Positions 8,158 to 17,315 are shown, numbered from the stretch's first letter. The stretch is 64,000 nt of DNA from Acetomicrobium sp. S15 = DSM 107314 (GCF_016125955.1 NZ_JADEVE010000415.1:62001-126000); one strand, 5' to 3'. The notes: a model not told the origin generated them from the letters alone. Made by a program: numbers and translations.

Positions 8158-9303
8158 ATGAAGCACCTGTTCACGCCTGGCCCGGTGCCGCTGCCACACG
8201 AGGTGGCAAGCTCTGGCGCCCGCCCCATGATCGGCCACAGGAGCGAGGAGTTTTCTGCCCTCCTGCTGCGCCTCCAGAATCGCCTTAGGGATTTGTTAAA
8301 AAGCAGCGGACCCGTGGTGTTGCTCCCATCTTCCGGTACAGGGGCGCTCGAGTCTATGGTGGAAAACCTATTGAGGCCGGACGATGTTGTAATCTCGGTA
8401 TCTTGCGGTCAGTTCGGTCTCCGTTTCAGGGAGATGGCGAGCAGGATGGACTGTCAAATTGTCTCGGTAGATGTGCCGTGGGGGGAGGCGGTTGCCCCCG
8501 AAGCTATAGCGGAGGCGGTTAGGGTTCATCCCGAGGCGAGGGCGATCCTTTTAACGCACAATGAAACTTCAACCGGCGTCATAAACCCGATTCACTCCAT
8601 AGCGTCTGTCCTTCCCAAGGAGAGGCCGCTACTTTTGGTGGATGTCGTGAGCTCTCTCGGCGTTACGCCTTGTCTGCCTGAGGTCTGGGGGGTGGATGCG
8701 CTTGCCGGCGCTTCTCAAAAGGGGTTGCTTTGTCCTCCCGGCGTTGGGGTAGTTTGGCTTTCGCCCCGCGCTTGGGAAGCCTTGGAGAGTCTCGGGCACC
8801 CTAAGAGCTTCTACTTCGATCTGTTGGGATACAGGGATTCCATGGAACACCTTCAGAGCCCTTACACACCTCCTATTTCTCTGTTTTATTCGTTAGATGC
8901 CGCGCTAGCCCTGCTGGCTGAGCATGGATATGCCAAATGGTGGAAGGAGCGCCGCCGCTTCGCTGCTGCCTTTGCGGCAGGAGCCGAGGCTATGGGGCTC
9001 GATTTACTCGTCCGCCAAAAGCGCCATCGCTCGCCAGGGGTGACGGCCATAAAGACGCCCGAGGCTAAAAGGCTCAAAGACGCCCTTTACGGAATGGGCG
9101 TCGAAGTAGCCGGAGGCTTGGGAGCGCTCAAGGGACAGATCGTGCGCGTGGCTCATTACACAGACATGGGTTGGCCTGAAATGTGCCTGATCTTAGGAAG
9201 CATCTATGGAGCTGCCAAGAGCGCGGGCCTTTCCGTGAACGCCGGCTTCTTGGATGTCGCGCAGCGGGTATGGGAGGAGGACGCCCCATGTGGAAAGTGT
9301 TAG
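8158..9303 (+). CDS. Class V aminotransferase, probable phosphoserine aminotransferase role
   Basis: This 381-residue PLP enzyme is of the alanine/serine-glyoxylate aminotransferase type: MKHLFTPGPVPLPHEV at the start, VLLPSSGTGALESM near residue 60, LLTHNETSTGVINP near 125, LVDVVSSLG near 155 and the PLP lysine in GASQKGLLCPPG near 185. I chose the ATG at 8158, as GGAGGTGG lies at 8145-8152. It overlaps serA by 16 bases. Similar enzymes replace SerC in some archaea and bacteria, turning 3-phosphohydroxypyruvate and glutamate into phosphoserine; the context argues for that here. Serine or alanine-glyoxylate transamination is the alternative. Confidence 0.85.
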   Translation: MKHLFTPGPVPLPHEVASSGARPMIGHRSEEFSALLLRLQNRLRDLLKSSGPVVLLPSSGTGALESMVENLLRPDDVVISVSCGQFGLRFREMASRMDCQIVSVDVPWGEAVAPEAIAEAVRVHPEARAILLTHNETSTGVINPIHSIASVLPKERPLLLVDVVSSLGVTPCLPEVWGVDALAGASQKGLLCPPGVGVVWLSPRAWEALESLGHPKSFYFDLLGYRDSMEHLQSPYTPPISLFYSLDAALALLAEHGYAKWWKERRRFAAAFAAGAEAMGLDLLVRQKRHRSPGVTAIKTPEAKRLKDALYGMGVEVAGGLGALKGQIVRVAHYTDMGWPEMCLILGSIYGAAKSAGLSVNAGFLDVAQRVWEEDAPCGKC

Positions 9304-10925
9304 TCACGGAGGAAATACACGAGGACGGCCTAAGGGTCTTGCAGGAGGCAGAGGATGTAGAGCTGATAAATCGCCCTGGCATAGCCGGGGAGGAGCTCCT
9401 AAAAGCTGTATCCGATGCAGATGCGCTTCTTACGAGGAGCGGAACCGCTGTAGGAGAGGAGCTGCTCGAACGTGCGCCCGAGTTGAAGGCCGTGGCGCGG
9501 GCTGGCGTTGGGGTTGACAACATCGACCTCGTCGCGGCGAGTAAGAGAGGGGTCGTGGTCATAAATGCCCCCACCGGCAACACCCTTTCTGCGGCCGAGC
9601 ACACGATGGCGATGATGCTTTCTCTCGTGCGCAAGGTGCCTCAGGCATATTATTCCGTTTCTTGCGGCCGGTGGGAGAGGAAGCGCTTTATGGGGTGCCA
9701 GCTTCACGGGAAAAAGCTGCTCATAATCGGACTCGGTAGGATCGGTTCTCAGGTTGCGTCTCGAGCGAGATCTTTCGGCATGGATGTTTTTTCTTACGAT
9801 CCTTACGTTCAGGCGAGCAAAGCCGAAAGGCTTGGGGTTACGTTGGTGCCTGATTTGAACATCGCTCTCGCCGAGGCCGATATCGTAACACTTCATCTGC
9901 CTTTGACTGCGGAGACCAGAGGCATGATAGGCGAGGAGCTTTTGGGTCGTTTTAAGCGTGGCTCCTATCTCGTAAATTGCGCAAGAGGCGGACTCGTCGA
10001 CGAGAAGGCGGTCGCCGAGGCTCTAAAGAAGGGGCACCTCGCCGGCGCAGCCTTCGATGTTTTCTCCAAAGAACCCCCTTCTTTAGATCATCCGCTCCTT
10101 TCGCCTGACCTCGCAGATAGAGTTGTGCTTTCGCCCCACATCGGCGCCAACACCTACGAAGCCCAATCCGCGGTGTCCGTCATCGCCGCTAAAAACCTCT
10201 TAGCATCGCTCAGAGGAGAACCGTGCGAACACGCCGTAAACCTCCCCTTCGCCGAACAATTAATGGACGTCTCTAAGCGCAAATATTTAACCCTTGCGAG
10301 GAAGGTGGGACAACTCGCTGCGAGCCTTTTCGGCGTTCCTCAAAAGTTCCGCTTTGCCATGCTCGGCTCCCTTTTCAGCGAGGAATCGTACGGGGCCTTC
10401 GAGTTGCCATACCGATATGCCCCTTATACGGTAGCGGCCCTTAAGGGCTTTCTGGAGGTGCGCCACGGTAGCGGCGTGAGTTACATGTATGCCCCGCTTT
10501 TGGCCTCCGATGTCGGGCTGTCCGTGGAAGAGGTCAAAGGGGAAGCCTTTACGTACAAAAACCTCATAGGGCTCACGCTCGAGGAGAAAAACGAGAGATT
10601 GGAAGTCTTGGCTACTGTCACCGAGGAAGGAAGGCAGCGGGTGGTCTGCATCGATGGTTTCTGGATAGACTTCGTGCCGGAGGGGCGGGTTTTGCTCTTT
10701 TCAAACTATGACCGACCTGGCGTTATAGGCAAAGTCGGGACGCTCTTGGGGAAGAACGGCATAAACATCGCAAATTTCGCCCTCGGCAGAAAGAACGGGA
10801 GCGGTCAGGCCGTAGGCGCTCTCCAGGTTGACAACGCTGTACCTCAGGGGCTCGTCCAGAAGCTAGCTCAGGATGCCGACCTGCTTTGGGCGAAGGTCGT
10901 CGATTTTGAGGAGGACTTGCAATGA
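9288..10925 (+). CDS. serA: D-3-phosphoglycerate dehydrogenase
   Basis: SerA oxidises 3-phosphoglycerate to 3-phosphohydroxypyruvate with NAD, the first step of serine synthesis. The 545 residues match the long type: split substrate-binding domain (starts MWKVLVTEEIHEDGL), Rossmann domain with GLGRIGSQVASRARSFG near residue 150, catalytic Arg/Glu/His in NCARGGLVDEKAV and LSPHIGANT, an intervening allosteric domain, and a C-terminal ACT domain (NYDRPGVIGKVGTLLGKNGI near 475), which suggests feedback control by serine. The ATG at 9288 has GGGAGGAGG at 9272-9280; it lies within the end of the aminotransferase gene. Confidence 0.96.
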   Translation: MWKVLVTEEIHEDGLRVLQEAEDVELINRPGIAGEELLKAVSDADALLTRSGTAVGEELLERAPELKAVARAGVGVDNIDLVAASKRGVVVINAPTGNTLSAAEHTMAMMLSLVRKVPQAYYSVSCGRWERKRFMGCQLHGKKLLIIGLGRIGSQVASRARSFGMDVFSYDPYVQASKAERLGVTLVPDLNIALAEADIVTLHLPLTAETRGMIGEELLGRFKRGSYLVNCARGGLVDEKAVAEALKKGHLAGAAFDVFSKEPPSLDHPLLSPDLADRVVLSPHIGANTYEAQSAVSVIAAKNLLASLRGEPCEHAVNLPFAEQLMDVSKRKYLTLARKVGQLAASLFGVPQKFRFAMLGSLFSEESYGAFELPYRYAPYTVAALKGFLEVRHGSGVSYMYAPLLASDVGLSVEEVKGEAFTYKNLIGLTLEEKNERLEVLATVTEEGRQRVVCIDGFWIDFVPEGRVLLFSNYDRPGVIGKVGTLLGKNGINIANFALGRKNGSGQAVGALQVDNAVPQGLVQKLAQDADLLWAKVVDFEEDLQ

Positions 10926-11560
10926 AGGCGCGATTCTACCTCGTGCGTCATGGAGAGACGGCCTGGAACTGCGAAGGGCGCTTTCAGGGGCAACGGGATG
11001 TCCCGCTGAACGAAAGAGGCATAGAGCAGGCCGAGGCCCTGGCACGGGCTCTCAAGGGTTGCGACGCTAAATTCATCTGGAGCAGCCCGCTTTCGAGGGC
11101 AAAAATGACGGCGGATAAGATAGGCCAGGCCATAAGGCTTCCCGTCTACGTCGATGACGATTTGAAGGAGATAAATCACGGTCTCTGGGAAGGGCACACG
11201 ATGGAAGAGGTTAAAAAGACGTGGCCCGCGTTGTTGGAGGCGTGGCACTCGCAGCCTCATATGGTTAAGATGCCGGATGGCGAGGATCTCGCACGCCTCC
11301 AGGCGAGGGCCTTTGCGGCCTATTGCCGCATCAGCGAGCACGGTGAAGGACCGCACATTGTCGTGACGCACGACGCCGTGATGAAGGCGATGCTGTGTCT
11401 TTTTTTGGAGATGCCGCTTTCCGGGTTTTGGCGTTTTCAGTTGGGAAACGCCAGCGTCTCCATCGTGGAGAGGACGGAGAGGGGGATGCGGGCGACGCTC
11501 TTAGGGGATACGTGTCATTTGGGAGATCCCTACTTCCGCGCGGAGCAAAAAGGGTTATGA
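10922..11560 (+). CDS. Histidine phosphatase family protein, candidate metal-independent phosphoserine phosphatase
   Basis: A 212-residue member of the phosphoglycerate-mutase-like histidine phosphatases. LVRHGETAWN at residue 7 holds the phosphorylated His; IWSSPLSRAKMTA and EINHGLWEG follow, and VTHDAVMKAML has the second His. Its start overlaps the serA stop as ATGA, so it is translationally coupled to serA. Members of this fold act as cofactor-independent phosphoserine phosphatases in Hydrogenobacter and others, and no HAD-type SerB is seen here. The last step of serine synthesis is therefore the likely job (inference). Alpha-ribazole phosphatase (CobC) or a general sugar phosphatase are alternatives. 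Confidence 0.8.
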   Translation: MKARFYLVRHGETAWNCEGRFQGQRDVPLNERGIEQAEALARALKGCDAKFIWSSPLSRAKMTADKIGQAIRLPVYVDDDLKEINHGLWEGHTMEEVKKTWPALLEAWHSQPHMVKMPDGEDLARLQARAFAAYCRISEHGEGPHIVVTHDAVMKAMLCLFLEMPLSGFWRFQLGNASVSIVERTERGMRATLLGDTCHLGDPYFRAEQKGL

Positions 11561-11599
11561 TGAACCTGAGCGTACAATTTATCCTTGGAGGTGATCGCC

Positions 11600-12808
11600 G
11601 TGTCCGGTCGGATGGAGTTGATCAGTGGATTGACCGTAGAGGGAAAGGGCAAGATGCTCCTTTTGGTCTTGGATGGCTTGGGTGGGCTCCCAGGGGGGAG
11701 CGGAGGTACAGAGCTTGAGTCAGCGCACAAGCCGAACCTCGACGCTTTGGCCGCTAAAGGGGAGCTCGGAATGCTTGAGATCGTCGATGTCGGCGTCACG
11801 CCGGGAAGTGGTCCTGGACATCTCTCCCTCTTCGGTTACGACCCGCTCGAGTTTGAAATAGGGAGGGGAATATTGGAGGCGCTGGGCCTCGGGATCGACG
11901 TTGGGCCCGGGGATGTCTGCGCCAGAGGGAATTTCGCTACTTGGGGAGAAGGCGATGTCGTAGTCGACAGGAGAGCAGGCAGGATACCGACGGAGAAAAA
12001 CCGCTCCCTCATAGAGAAGCTGAGGCAAGAGATAAGCGAAGTGGAAGGTGCACGAGTGTGCCTTTATCCCGGAGAGGAACACCGCTTCGTCGTGGTATTT
12101 TCCGGTGAAGGCTTGAAGGATGCGGTTTACGATGCTGACCCGCAGGTTGCAGGCCCGATGAAATGGGCCACCCCAACAGATCCTGCCGGCGAGAGGATGG
12201 CGCATGTGGCAAATGCCTTTATCCGTAAGGTTAGGGAAGTCTTGAGGGATGAAAGACCTGCCAACGGTTGTCTGCTCCGGGGGTTTTCTTCCGCGCCTCA
12301 CATCCCATCGTTGAGGGAGCTTTACAAGATAAGGCCGGCCGCAGCAGCGACATATCCCATGTATAAAGGGCTTGCGAGGCTGGTGGGGATGGAGATCCTG
12401 GAGACCGGCAAGGAACTTGAGGGTGTATTCGACGCCGTCGTGAACAATTGGAACGACTTCGATTATTTTTACGTCCACGTGAAATACACCGACAGCCGCG
12501 GCGAAGACGGGGACTTCGACGCGAAAAGGCGCGTAGTCGAAGAGGTGGATTCGCTCCTTCCGCGTTTGACCAACCTTCGCCCCGACGTGATCGTCATTAC
12601 GGGTGACCATAGCACCCCTGCAAGGTTGAAAGCTCACTCGTGGCACCCGGTCCCGTTCATGCTCGTAAGCCCCTATGTGCGCCCATGCGGTGCAAAATCT
12701 TTCGGTGAACGAGAGTGCGCCAGGGGGTCGTTTGGGATCATGCCGGCCCATAAGCTAATGGGGTTGATGCTGGCGCACGCTCTGCGCCTGGTCAAGTTTG
12801 GCGCTTGA
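11600..12808 (+). CDS. apgM: 2,3-bisphosphoglycerate-independent phosphoglycerate mutase, archaeal type
   Basis: The 402-residue protein belongs to the alkaline-phosphatase superfamily. LLLVLDGLGGLPGG near the start gives the first metal-binding Asp, VTPGSGPGHLSLFGYDP is the ApgM signature with catalytic Ser/Thr, and KYTDSRGEDGDFDAKRR, TGDHSTPARLKAHSWHPVPF near the C-terminus carry the other metal ligands. It interconverts 2- and 3-phosphoglycerate. I start it at GTG 11600, 5 bases after GGAGGTGA at 11587-11594. Its place at the end of the serine operon suggests that it feeds 3-phosphoglycerate to SerA; it may also serve glycolysis. Confidence 0.92.
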   Translation: MSGRMELISGLTVEGKGKMLLLVLDGLGGLPGGSGGTELESAHKPNLDALAAKGELGMLEIVDVGVTPGSGPGHLSLFGYDPLEFEIGRGILEALGLGIDVGPGDVCARGNFATWGEGDVVVDRRAGRIPTEKNRSLIEKLRQEISEVEGARVCLYPGEEHRFVVVFSGEGLKDAVYDADPQVAGPMKWATPTDPAGERMAHVANAFIRKVREVLRDERPANGCLLRGFSSAPHIPSLRELYKIRPAAAATYPMYKGLARLVGMEILETGKELEGVFDAVVNNWNDFDYFYVHVKYTDSRGEDGDFDAKRRVVEEVDSLLPRLTNLRPDVIVITGDHSTPARLKAHSWHPVPFMLVSPYVRPCGAKSFGERECARGSFGIMPAHKLMGLMLAHALRLVKFGA

Positions 12809-12834
12809 GCTCGCTTCCCGACCCGCGGTATAAT
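12805..12834 (+). promoter_or_regulatory. Putative promoter of the PEP-synthase-like pair
   Basis: TTGAGC at 12805-12810 and TATAAT at 12829-12834 are 18 bases apart. The -35 overlaps the apgM stop codon, and the -10 lies 41 bases before the first paralogue's GTG. Confidence 0.6.
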
Positions 12835-12875
12835 TGTCTATTACGAAAAGCGATTTTTAGAGGTGTGGTTGAATA

Positions 12876-14576
12876 GTGTTTCCTCGATATGTCGATTACG
12901 ATGGAAAGCCATTTTATGCCGAACGCGGTTGGCTCATAGGAGATGGCCAGATAGGGGGCAAGGCGAAGGGGATCGCCTTTGCCCAATCGGCCGTGGCCGA
13001 AGCCGAAATGAGCTGCGAAGTGAGCTTCCCTCATACTACTTTTGTCATCACTACGGAAGTTTTCGACGAATTTATGCGACGCAATGTCCTGGAACCGATA
13101 GTGCGGGGTAGCGAGGATTTTTCGCAGATAGAGAAAGCCTTTGAAGAAGCGCCGCTTCCGGAAAACGTAAGGAGCGCCCTCGCCGGCATCCTTCAGCGCA
13201 TAGACAGCCCAGTAGCCGTGAGGTCTTCGTCGATCTTAGAAGACGACATAGCCTTGGCTTTCGCCGGCAAATACGAGACGCGCTTTTTCGGGAATCGAGG
13301 GAACTTGGAGTACCGGTTGCGCCGTCTGGAGCGCGCCGTAAAGCTCGTATATGCCTCTACGTTCAACCCTACGGCCAAGGCCTATAGGCGTAAGCATGGG
13401 ATCAAGCTTGCGAGCGAAAAGATGGCGGTGATAATTCAGCCCGTAGTGGGTCGTTGCCGCGGCAATCTCTATTACCCGGAACTTGCGGGTGCTGCTTTTT
13501 CCAAGGTATTTCGCAGGCCAACACCGAGGGTGCGCAAAGAAGACGGCGTGTTGAGGCTCTGCTTTGGCTTGGGCACTCGCGTGGTGGGTCGCTCCTTCGC
13601 TCGCACCTTTTTCTTGTCGCACCCCGGGATTCGCCCTGAAGGAAATAGCATGGCTGACATACTTTCTCACGCCCAAGACGAATTCGATTACGTCGATCTG
13701 GAGCACGGTTTCTTGTTGGGGATGGATGCGAATAAAGCAATAAGCCACATCATGAAACATCACAAAAACGCAGCCTCGTTTTTGGAGCTCGCCTATGACG
13801 ATTCCTTCCATTGGATTCTCTCCGAGGTGCGGCACTTAGCTTATGCTAAGGCGGTCTTCACTTTTAGCGACTTCCATCGCCGCTTCCCGTGCTTCTTCGA
13901 TCAGCTTCGAAGGGTGCTTTCGCTGTTCGAGGAGACTATGAGGTTGCCCGTAGATATAGAGTTGACCTATGAGACCGAGGGCGAACAGATGAATATAGTG
14001 CAACTGCGCCCGCTCGCCACATATGAAGAGTTCGGGCGGGTGGAGATCCCGAGGGACATTCCTCGTGAGCGAATACTCCTGAGAGGGAGCGGCATGGTCT
14101 CGAACGGCGTATTGGAGAGGGTATCTCATATCGTATGTGTGGACCCATCGGCGTATCTGCGTTCAGACCCTCATCTCGTGGCCAGAGCCGTTGGAGCAGC
14201 CAATGAAGCGCTGAAAGGCGGTTATATCCTCGTCGGGCCCGGTCGTTGGGGAAGCGTCAACCCGGCCTTGGGCGTGCCGGTCCGTTACGGTGAGATATCG
14301 AACTGCAATTGTCTGGTAGAAGTAGGCTTCTCCAATTCGGGCATGGCCCCCGAACTCTCATATGGTACGCATTTCTTCTTGGATTTGGATGCTGACGGCG
14401 TGCTCTACCTTCCGGTCTTAGAGGGCAAAGAGGCGAACGTCTACAACAGGGAGTGGTTTTCTGAAAGTCCTTACGAGGAGGGGCAACATCCGGCTGTGCG
14501 CATATATCACGGCAACTTCTCCGTCTTGCTGGATGGGGAAAACGATGTAGGGGTAGTAATCGTCAATGAACCGTGA
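12876..14576 (+). CDS. PEP/pyruvate-binding (PPDK N-terminal) domain protein, copy A
   Basis: A 566-residue protein with the ATP-grasp nucleotide-binding domain of PEP synthase and pyruvate phosphate dikinase: LIGDGQIGGKAKG near residue 20, VRSSSILEDDIALAFAGKYE near 110, MAVIIQPVVG near 185 and a closing ELTYETEGEQMNIVQLRPL near 365. It lacks the swivelling domain with the phosphorylated His and the C-terminal PEP/pyruvate barrel. Instead it has a domain of about 170 residues with GPGRWGSVNPALGVPVRYGE and ELSYGTHFFLDLDADGVLY. I recall this tail from uncharacterised PEP/pyruvate-binding proteins. It starts at GTG 12876 with a weak ribosome site. Function unknown; it presumably binds ATP and may phosphorylate or ligate a substrate. 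Confidence 0.8.
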   Translation: MFPRYVDYDGKPFYAERGWLIGDGQIGGKAKGIAFAQSAVAEAEMSCEVSFPHTTFVITTEVFDEFMRRNVLEPIVRGSEDFSQIEKAFEEAPLPENVRSALAGILQRIDSPVAVRSSSILEDDIALAFAGKYETRFFGNRGNLEYRLRRLERAVKLVYASTFNPTAKAYRRKHGIKLASEKMAVIIQPVVGRCRGNLYYPELAGAAFSKVFRRPTPRVRKEDGVLRLCFGLGTRVVGRSFARTFFLSHPGIRPEGNSMADILSHAQDEFDYVDLEHGFLLGMDANKAISHIMKHHKNAASFLELAYDDSFHWILSEVRHLAYAKAVFTFSDFHRRFPCFFDQLRRVLSLFEETMRLPVDIELTYETEGEQMNIVQLRPLATYEEFGRVEIPRDIPRERILLRGSGMVSNGVLERVSHIVCVDPSAYLRSDPHLVARAVGAANEALKGGYILVGPGRWGSVNPALGVPVRYGEISNCNCLVEVGFSNSGMAPELSYGTHFFLDLDADGVLYLPVLEGKEANVYNREWFSESPYEEGQHPAVRIYHGNFSVLLDGENDVGVVIVNEP

Positions 14577-14607
14577 CTATTTGCGCGCTTATGAGAGGTA
14601 GAGAGTT

Positions 14608-16329
14608 ATGAATGACGCACGCAGGGCATATTTTTTGTGGGATCCCGCCGGGGACAGCGAACTCTCGTCGCTCATCGTAGGCGACGGGCACGTCGGGGGA
14701 AAGGGGCGCTCCCTCCTTTTCGCCATGAAGGTTTTGAGGGATAGAGGCCCGGAGGCGGTGCGCGTTTCTTTTCCTCCCTCTATTTTTATAGGCGTTGGGG
14801 TATTCCGGGACTTTCTTTCGAGTTTAAAGGGTTTCGACTTGAGAGGGATGCCCTTTGAAGCCGTTCAGGGGCTATTTCTGTCGCGTCCGCTTCCAGAATA
14901 TGTGTATAAGAGATTGGAGTCCTTCCTGTCTGACGTGAGCGCTCCGCTGGTAGTGCGAAGCAGCAGTCTTCTCGAAGATTCAACGGAACGTTCCTTCGTG
15001 GGCAAATATCTAACTACGTTTCTGACCGAAGGCGGATCGATGACCTCGCGCCTGTGGAAGTTGGAGCGAGCCATAAAGCTCGTCTACGCCAGCACCTTCT
15101 CTCAGGCCGCGGAGAGCTACAGATCGAGGCATGGGTTAGGGGACGACGCCATGGGTGTGGTGGTCATGCGCATGGCCGGGAAGTGGCGCGGGCGCTATTA
15201 TTACCCCACCACGGCGGGCGTGGCTTATTCGAGGAACTACAGACGCTGGTCGCCTCGCATTAAGGTCGAAGATGGGATGGTGCGCCTCTGTTTCGGCTTG
15301 GGGACGATCAGCACGAGGAGGGGGTATGCCAGGACTTTCTCGCTTACTAATCCGTATCTGAGGCCAGAAGGGCATGATCCGTTCAAGATAATGCGCCAGG
15401 CCCAAGAACGCTTTCAGGCTTTGGACGGCATGACAAAGGGAATCGTGACCCTCGACATCAAGAGGATGTGGCGCGACCTGATGAAGTATCATGACGACCT
15501 TGGGGTATTGGCGCAAGTTTACCGCCCGGGCTCCGAAGGCGGATATTTCGATTTTTTGGGGAGCCTCCTTTTAGATCCTCCTTCTCCTGGCACCAAGCCG
15601 TGTTTCACCTTTGAGGATTTTCCGAGGCGCTACCGACACTTCTTCGAGCGGATGAAGGGGCTACTTTCGTTTCTCGAAGAGGCCATGGGCATGGCCGCGT
15701 ATGTCGAATTCGCCTACGAGACGGAAGACGACAACCTTGAACTCTTGGAGGCGCGCCCTCTATGGGAGAATAAACCGATGGGCGGCAAAAAGATCCCCGA
15801 CCTGTCGGGCAAACGCGTGATACTCAAAGCTAACCGCATGGTCACCGACGGCTTTGTCGAAGGATGCCCATGCCTAGTGTATGTGGATTATCGCAGTTAT
15901 GCGGCGGATAAGGATTACGCTGGGGTAGTCAAGGCCCTCGGTGAGTTGAACAAGCTCCTTGGGGGCGAGCGTTATATCCTGGTTGCGCCTGGGAGGGTGG
16001 GGTCGAGCAATCCAGAGCTCGGCGTCCCCGTGCAATATCACGAGCTCACCAACTGTCGTTGCATTGTTGAGGTCGGCTTGCCAAAGTTGGGCTTCATGCC
16101 CGAGCTCTCTTACGGCACCCACTTCTTCGCCGATCTCGAGGAGGAAAACGTCCTTTACATGCCGGTGTTCGAGGGAGAAGCTGACAACGTCTTCGATCAG
16201 GGTTGGTTTGAAAAGACCCCACACGAAGCCACACTTCACCCCACAGTGCGGCTCTATCGAGGGAGTTTTTCTGTCTATATGGACGGCGAGCGCAACGTCG
16301 GCGTGGTTATAGACGACCTTGCCGGGTGA
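14608..16329 (+). CDS. PEP/pyruvate-binding (PPDK N-terminal) domain protein, copy B
   Basis: A 573-residue paralogue of the preceding gene, 31 bases downstream. The same landmarks are present in order: IVGDGHVGGKGRSLLFA, VRSSSLLEDSTERSFVGKYL, MGVVVMRMAG, EFAYETEDDNLELLEARPL and the tail with GRVGSSNPELGVPVQYHE and ELSYGTHFFADLEEENVLY. The Trp of GRWGS is Val here, and the closing part of the ATP domain differs more than the tail. Like copy A it has no phosphohistidine or barrel domain. Tandem retention of two diverged copies suggests a heteromeric complex or separate substrates (inference). Confidence 0.8.
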   Translation: MNDARRAYFLWDPAGDSELSSLIVGDGHVGGKGRSLLFAMKVLRDRGPEAVRVSFPPSIFIGVGVFRDFLSSLKGFDLRGMPFEAVQGLFLSRPLPEYVYKRLESFLSDVSAPLVVRSSSLLEDSTERSFVGKYLTTFLTEGGSMTSRLWKLERAIKLVYASTFSQAAESYRSRHGLGDDAMGVVVMRMAGKWRGRYYYPTTAGVAYSRNYRRWSPRIKVEDGMVRLCFGLGTISTRRGYARTFSLTNPYLRPEGHDPFKIMRQAQERFQALDGMTKGIVTLDIKRMWRDLMKYHDDLGVLAQVYRPGSEGGYFDFLGSLLLDPPSPGTKPCFTFEDFPRRYRHFFERMKGLLSFLEEAMGMAAYVEFAYETEDDNLELLEARPLWENKPMGGKKIPDLSGKRVILKANRMVTDGFVEGCPCLVYVDYRSYAADKDYAGVVKALGELNKLLGGERYILVAPGRVGSSNPELGVPVQYHELTNCRCIVEVGLPKLGFMPELSYGTHFFADLEEENVLYMPVFEGEADNVFDQGWFEKTPHEATLHPTVRLYRGSFSVYMDGERNVGVVIDDLAG

Positions 16330-16335
16330 GAGAGT

Positions 16336-17244
16336 TTGTACGAATTCAAGGTTTCGCGGCATGACGATGGGCGGAGGCTGGATAAGGTCTTGAGGGGTCT
16401 TTGGCCGGCGGTGCCTTTGAGTGCCATCATGCGCTCCATCCGCAAAGGTAACGTCAGGGTCTGCGGTCGAAAGGCTCACCCTTCCTCTCGTCTGCGCGAA
16501 GGAGAAAGGGTGAGCGTTCCCTGGGAAGCGCCTTCAACGAGGGGAACGCGCCCCATGCCTGGCCCGGTCGATGTGGTTTACATCGACGAGCATATGCTCG
16601 TGGCCAACAAACCCGCAGGCCTGCTGAGCCAACCGTCGAGTCGCACTTCAGACAGCCTTTTGGGGCGCATCGTGGCCATGTACGGGCGAGAAGGCGGCTT
16701 TCCTCCCACGCTGGTTCATCGTCTCGATAGAAATACTTCCGGTCTGGTCATGGCGGCGCTGGATGGGCTCTCTCTGCGCTCTCTCTCCGTTGCCATGCGG
16801 GAAGGGAAGATTTTTAAGCGTTACTGGGTCGTCGTGATCGGCGACCTCCCCGATAGGGGGGAGATCGATCTGCCGCTCGAAAAGGATACCGAGAGCAATA
16901 TCACCTTTGTGTCGCAAAGGGGCTCGCGCGCCCTGACACGATATCGCGCCATTTTGCGATGGAAAGACTTCACTCTCGCCGAAATGGAGCTCGTTACCGG
17001 AAGGCCTCATCAGATAAGAGCCCACCTTGCTGCCATAGGCTATCCTATAGTGGGAGACGTAAAATATGGTGGCCTTGTAGCGAGGCGTTGGGAAAATGCC
17101 TTGCGCCCCCTGCTTCATGCGCGCGAACTCTCTTTTGGCGATATGCCCGACGCGCTCTCTGTCCTTTCTAATATGAGGCTCATCGCCCCTTTGCCGCCCG
17201 ACTTCGAGAGGCTTCTCCCTCCTCAGACGGCACTCCTCGGGTAA
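16336..17244 (+). CDS. RluA-family pseudouridine synthase
   Basis: The 302-residue protein has an N-terminal S4 RNA-binding domain (GRRLDKVLRGLWP to GNVRVCGRKAH) and the RluA catalytic domain. The signature LVHRLDRNTSGLVMAA near residue 130 contains the catalytic Asp; GRPHQIRAHLAAIGYPIVGD follows near 220. It isomerises uridine to pseudouridine in rRNA (RluC/RluD type) or tRNA; which target cannot be read. It starts with TTG at 16336, 6 bases after the stop of the previous gene, with GAGAGAG-type ribosome binding sequence. Confidence 0.92.
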   Translation: MYEFKVSRHDDGRRLDKVLRGLWPAVPLSAIMRSIRKGNVRVCGRKAHPSSRLREGERVSVPWEAPSTRGTRPMPGPVDVVYIDEHMLVANKPAGLLSQPSSRTSDSLLGRIVAMYGREGGFPPTLVHRLDRNTSGLVMAALDGLSLRSLSVAMREGKIFKRYWVVVIGDLPDRGEIDLPLEKDTESNITFVSQRGSRALTRYRAILRWKDFTLAEMELVTGRPHQIRAHLAAIGYPIVGDVKYGGLVARRWENALRPLLHARELSFGDMPDALSVLSNMRLIAPLPPDFERLLPPQTALLG

Positions 17245-17255
17245 GGCGCGGCGGC

Positions 17256-17284
17256 TTTTCAATATTGCCCCCATGGGGTATAAT
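17256..17284 (+). promoter_or_regulatory. Promoter of the selenoprotein-rlmN unit
   Basis: TTTTCA at 17256-17261 and a perfect TATAAT at 17279-17284 are exactly 17 bases apart. The -10 lies 31 bases before the GTG of the HesB-like gene. Confidence 0.7.
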
Positions 17285-17315
17285 CGACCTACCAGAGCAA
17301 ATGGGAGGGGATATT

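Noticed and set aside
11720-12751. A 343-residue antisense frame across apgM
   Set aside because: It mirrors the codon bias of the well-supported apgM gene and shows no recognisable domain. The same holds for long antisense frames in pnp (21425-22108) and thrS (29253-30104).
12876-16329. Annotation of the tandem pair as PEP synthase or pyruvate phosphate dikinase
   Set aside because: Only the ATP-binding domain is present; the phosphohistidine and PEP/pyruvate barrel domains are missing from both proteins.
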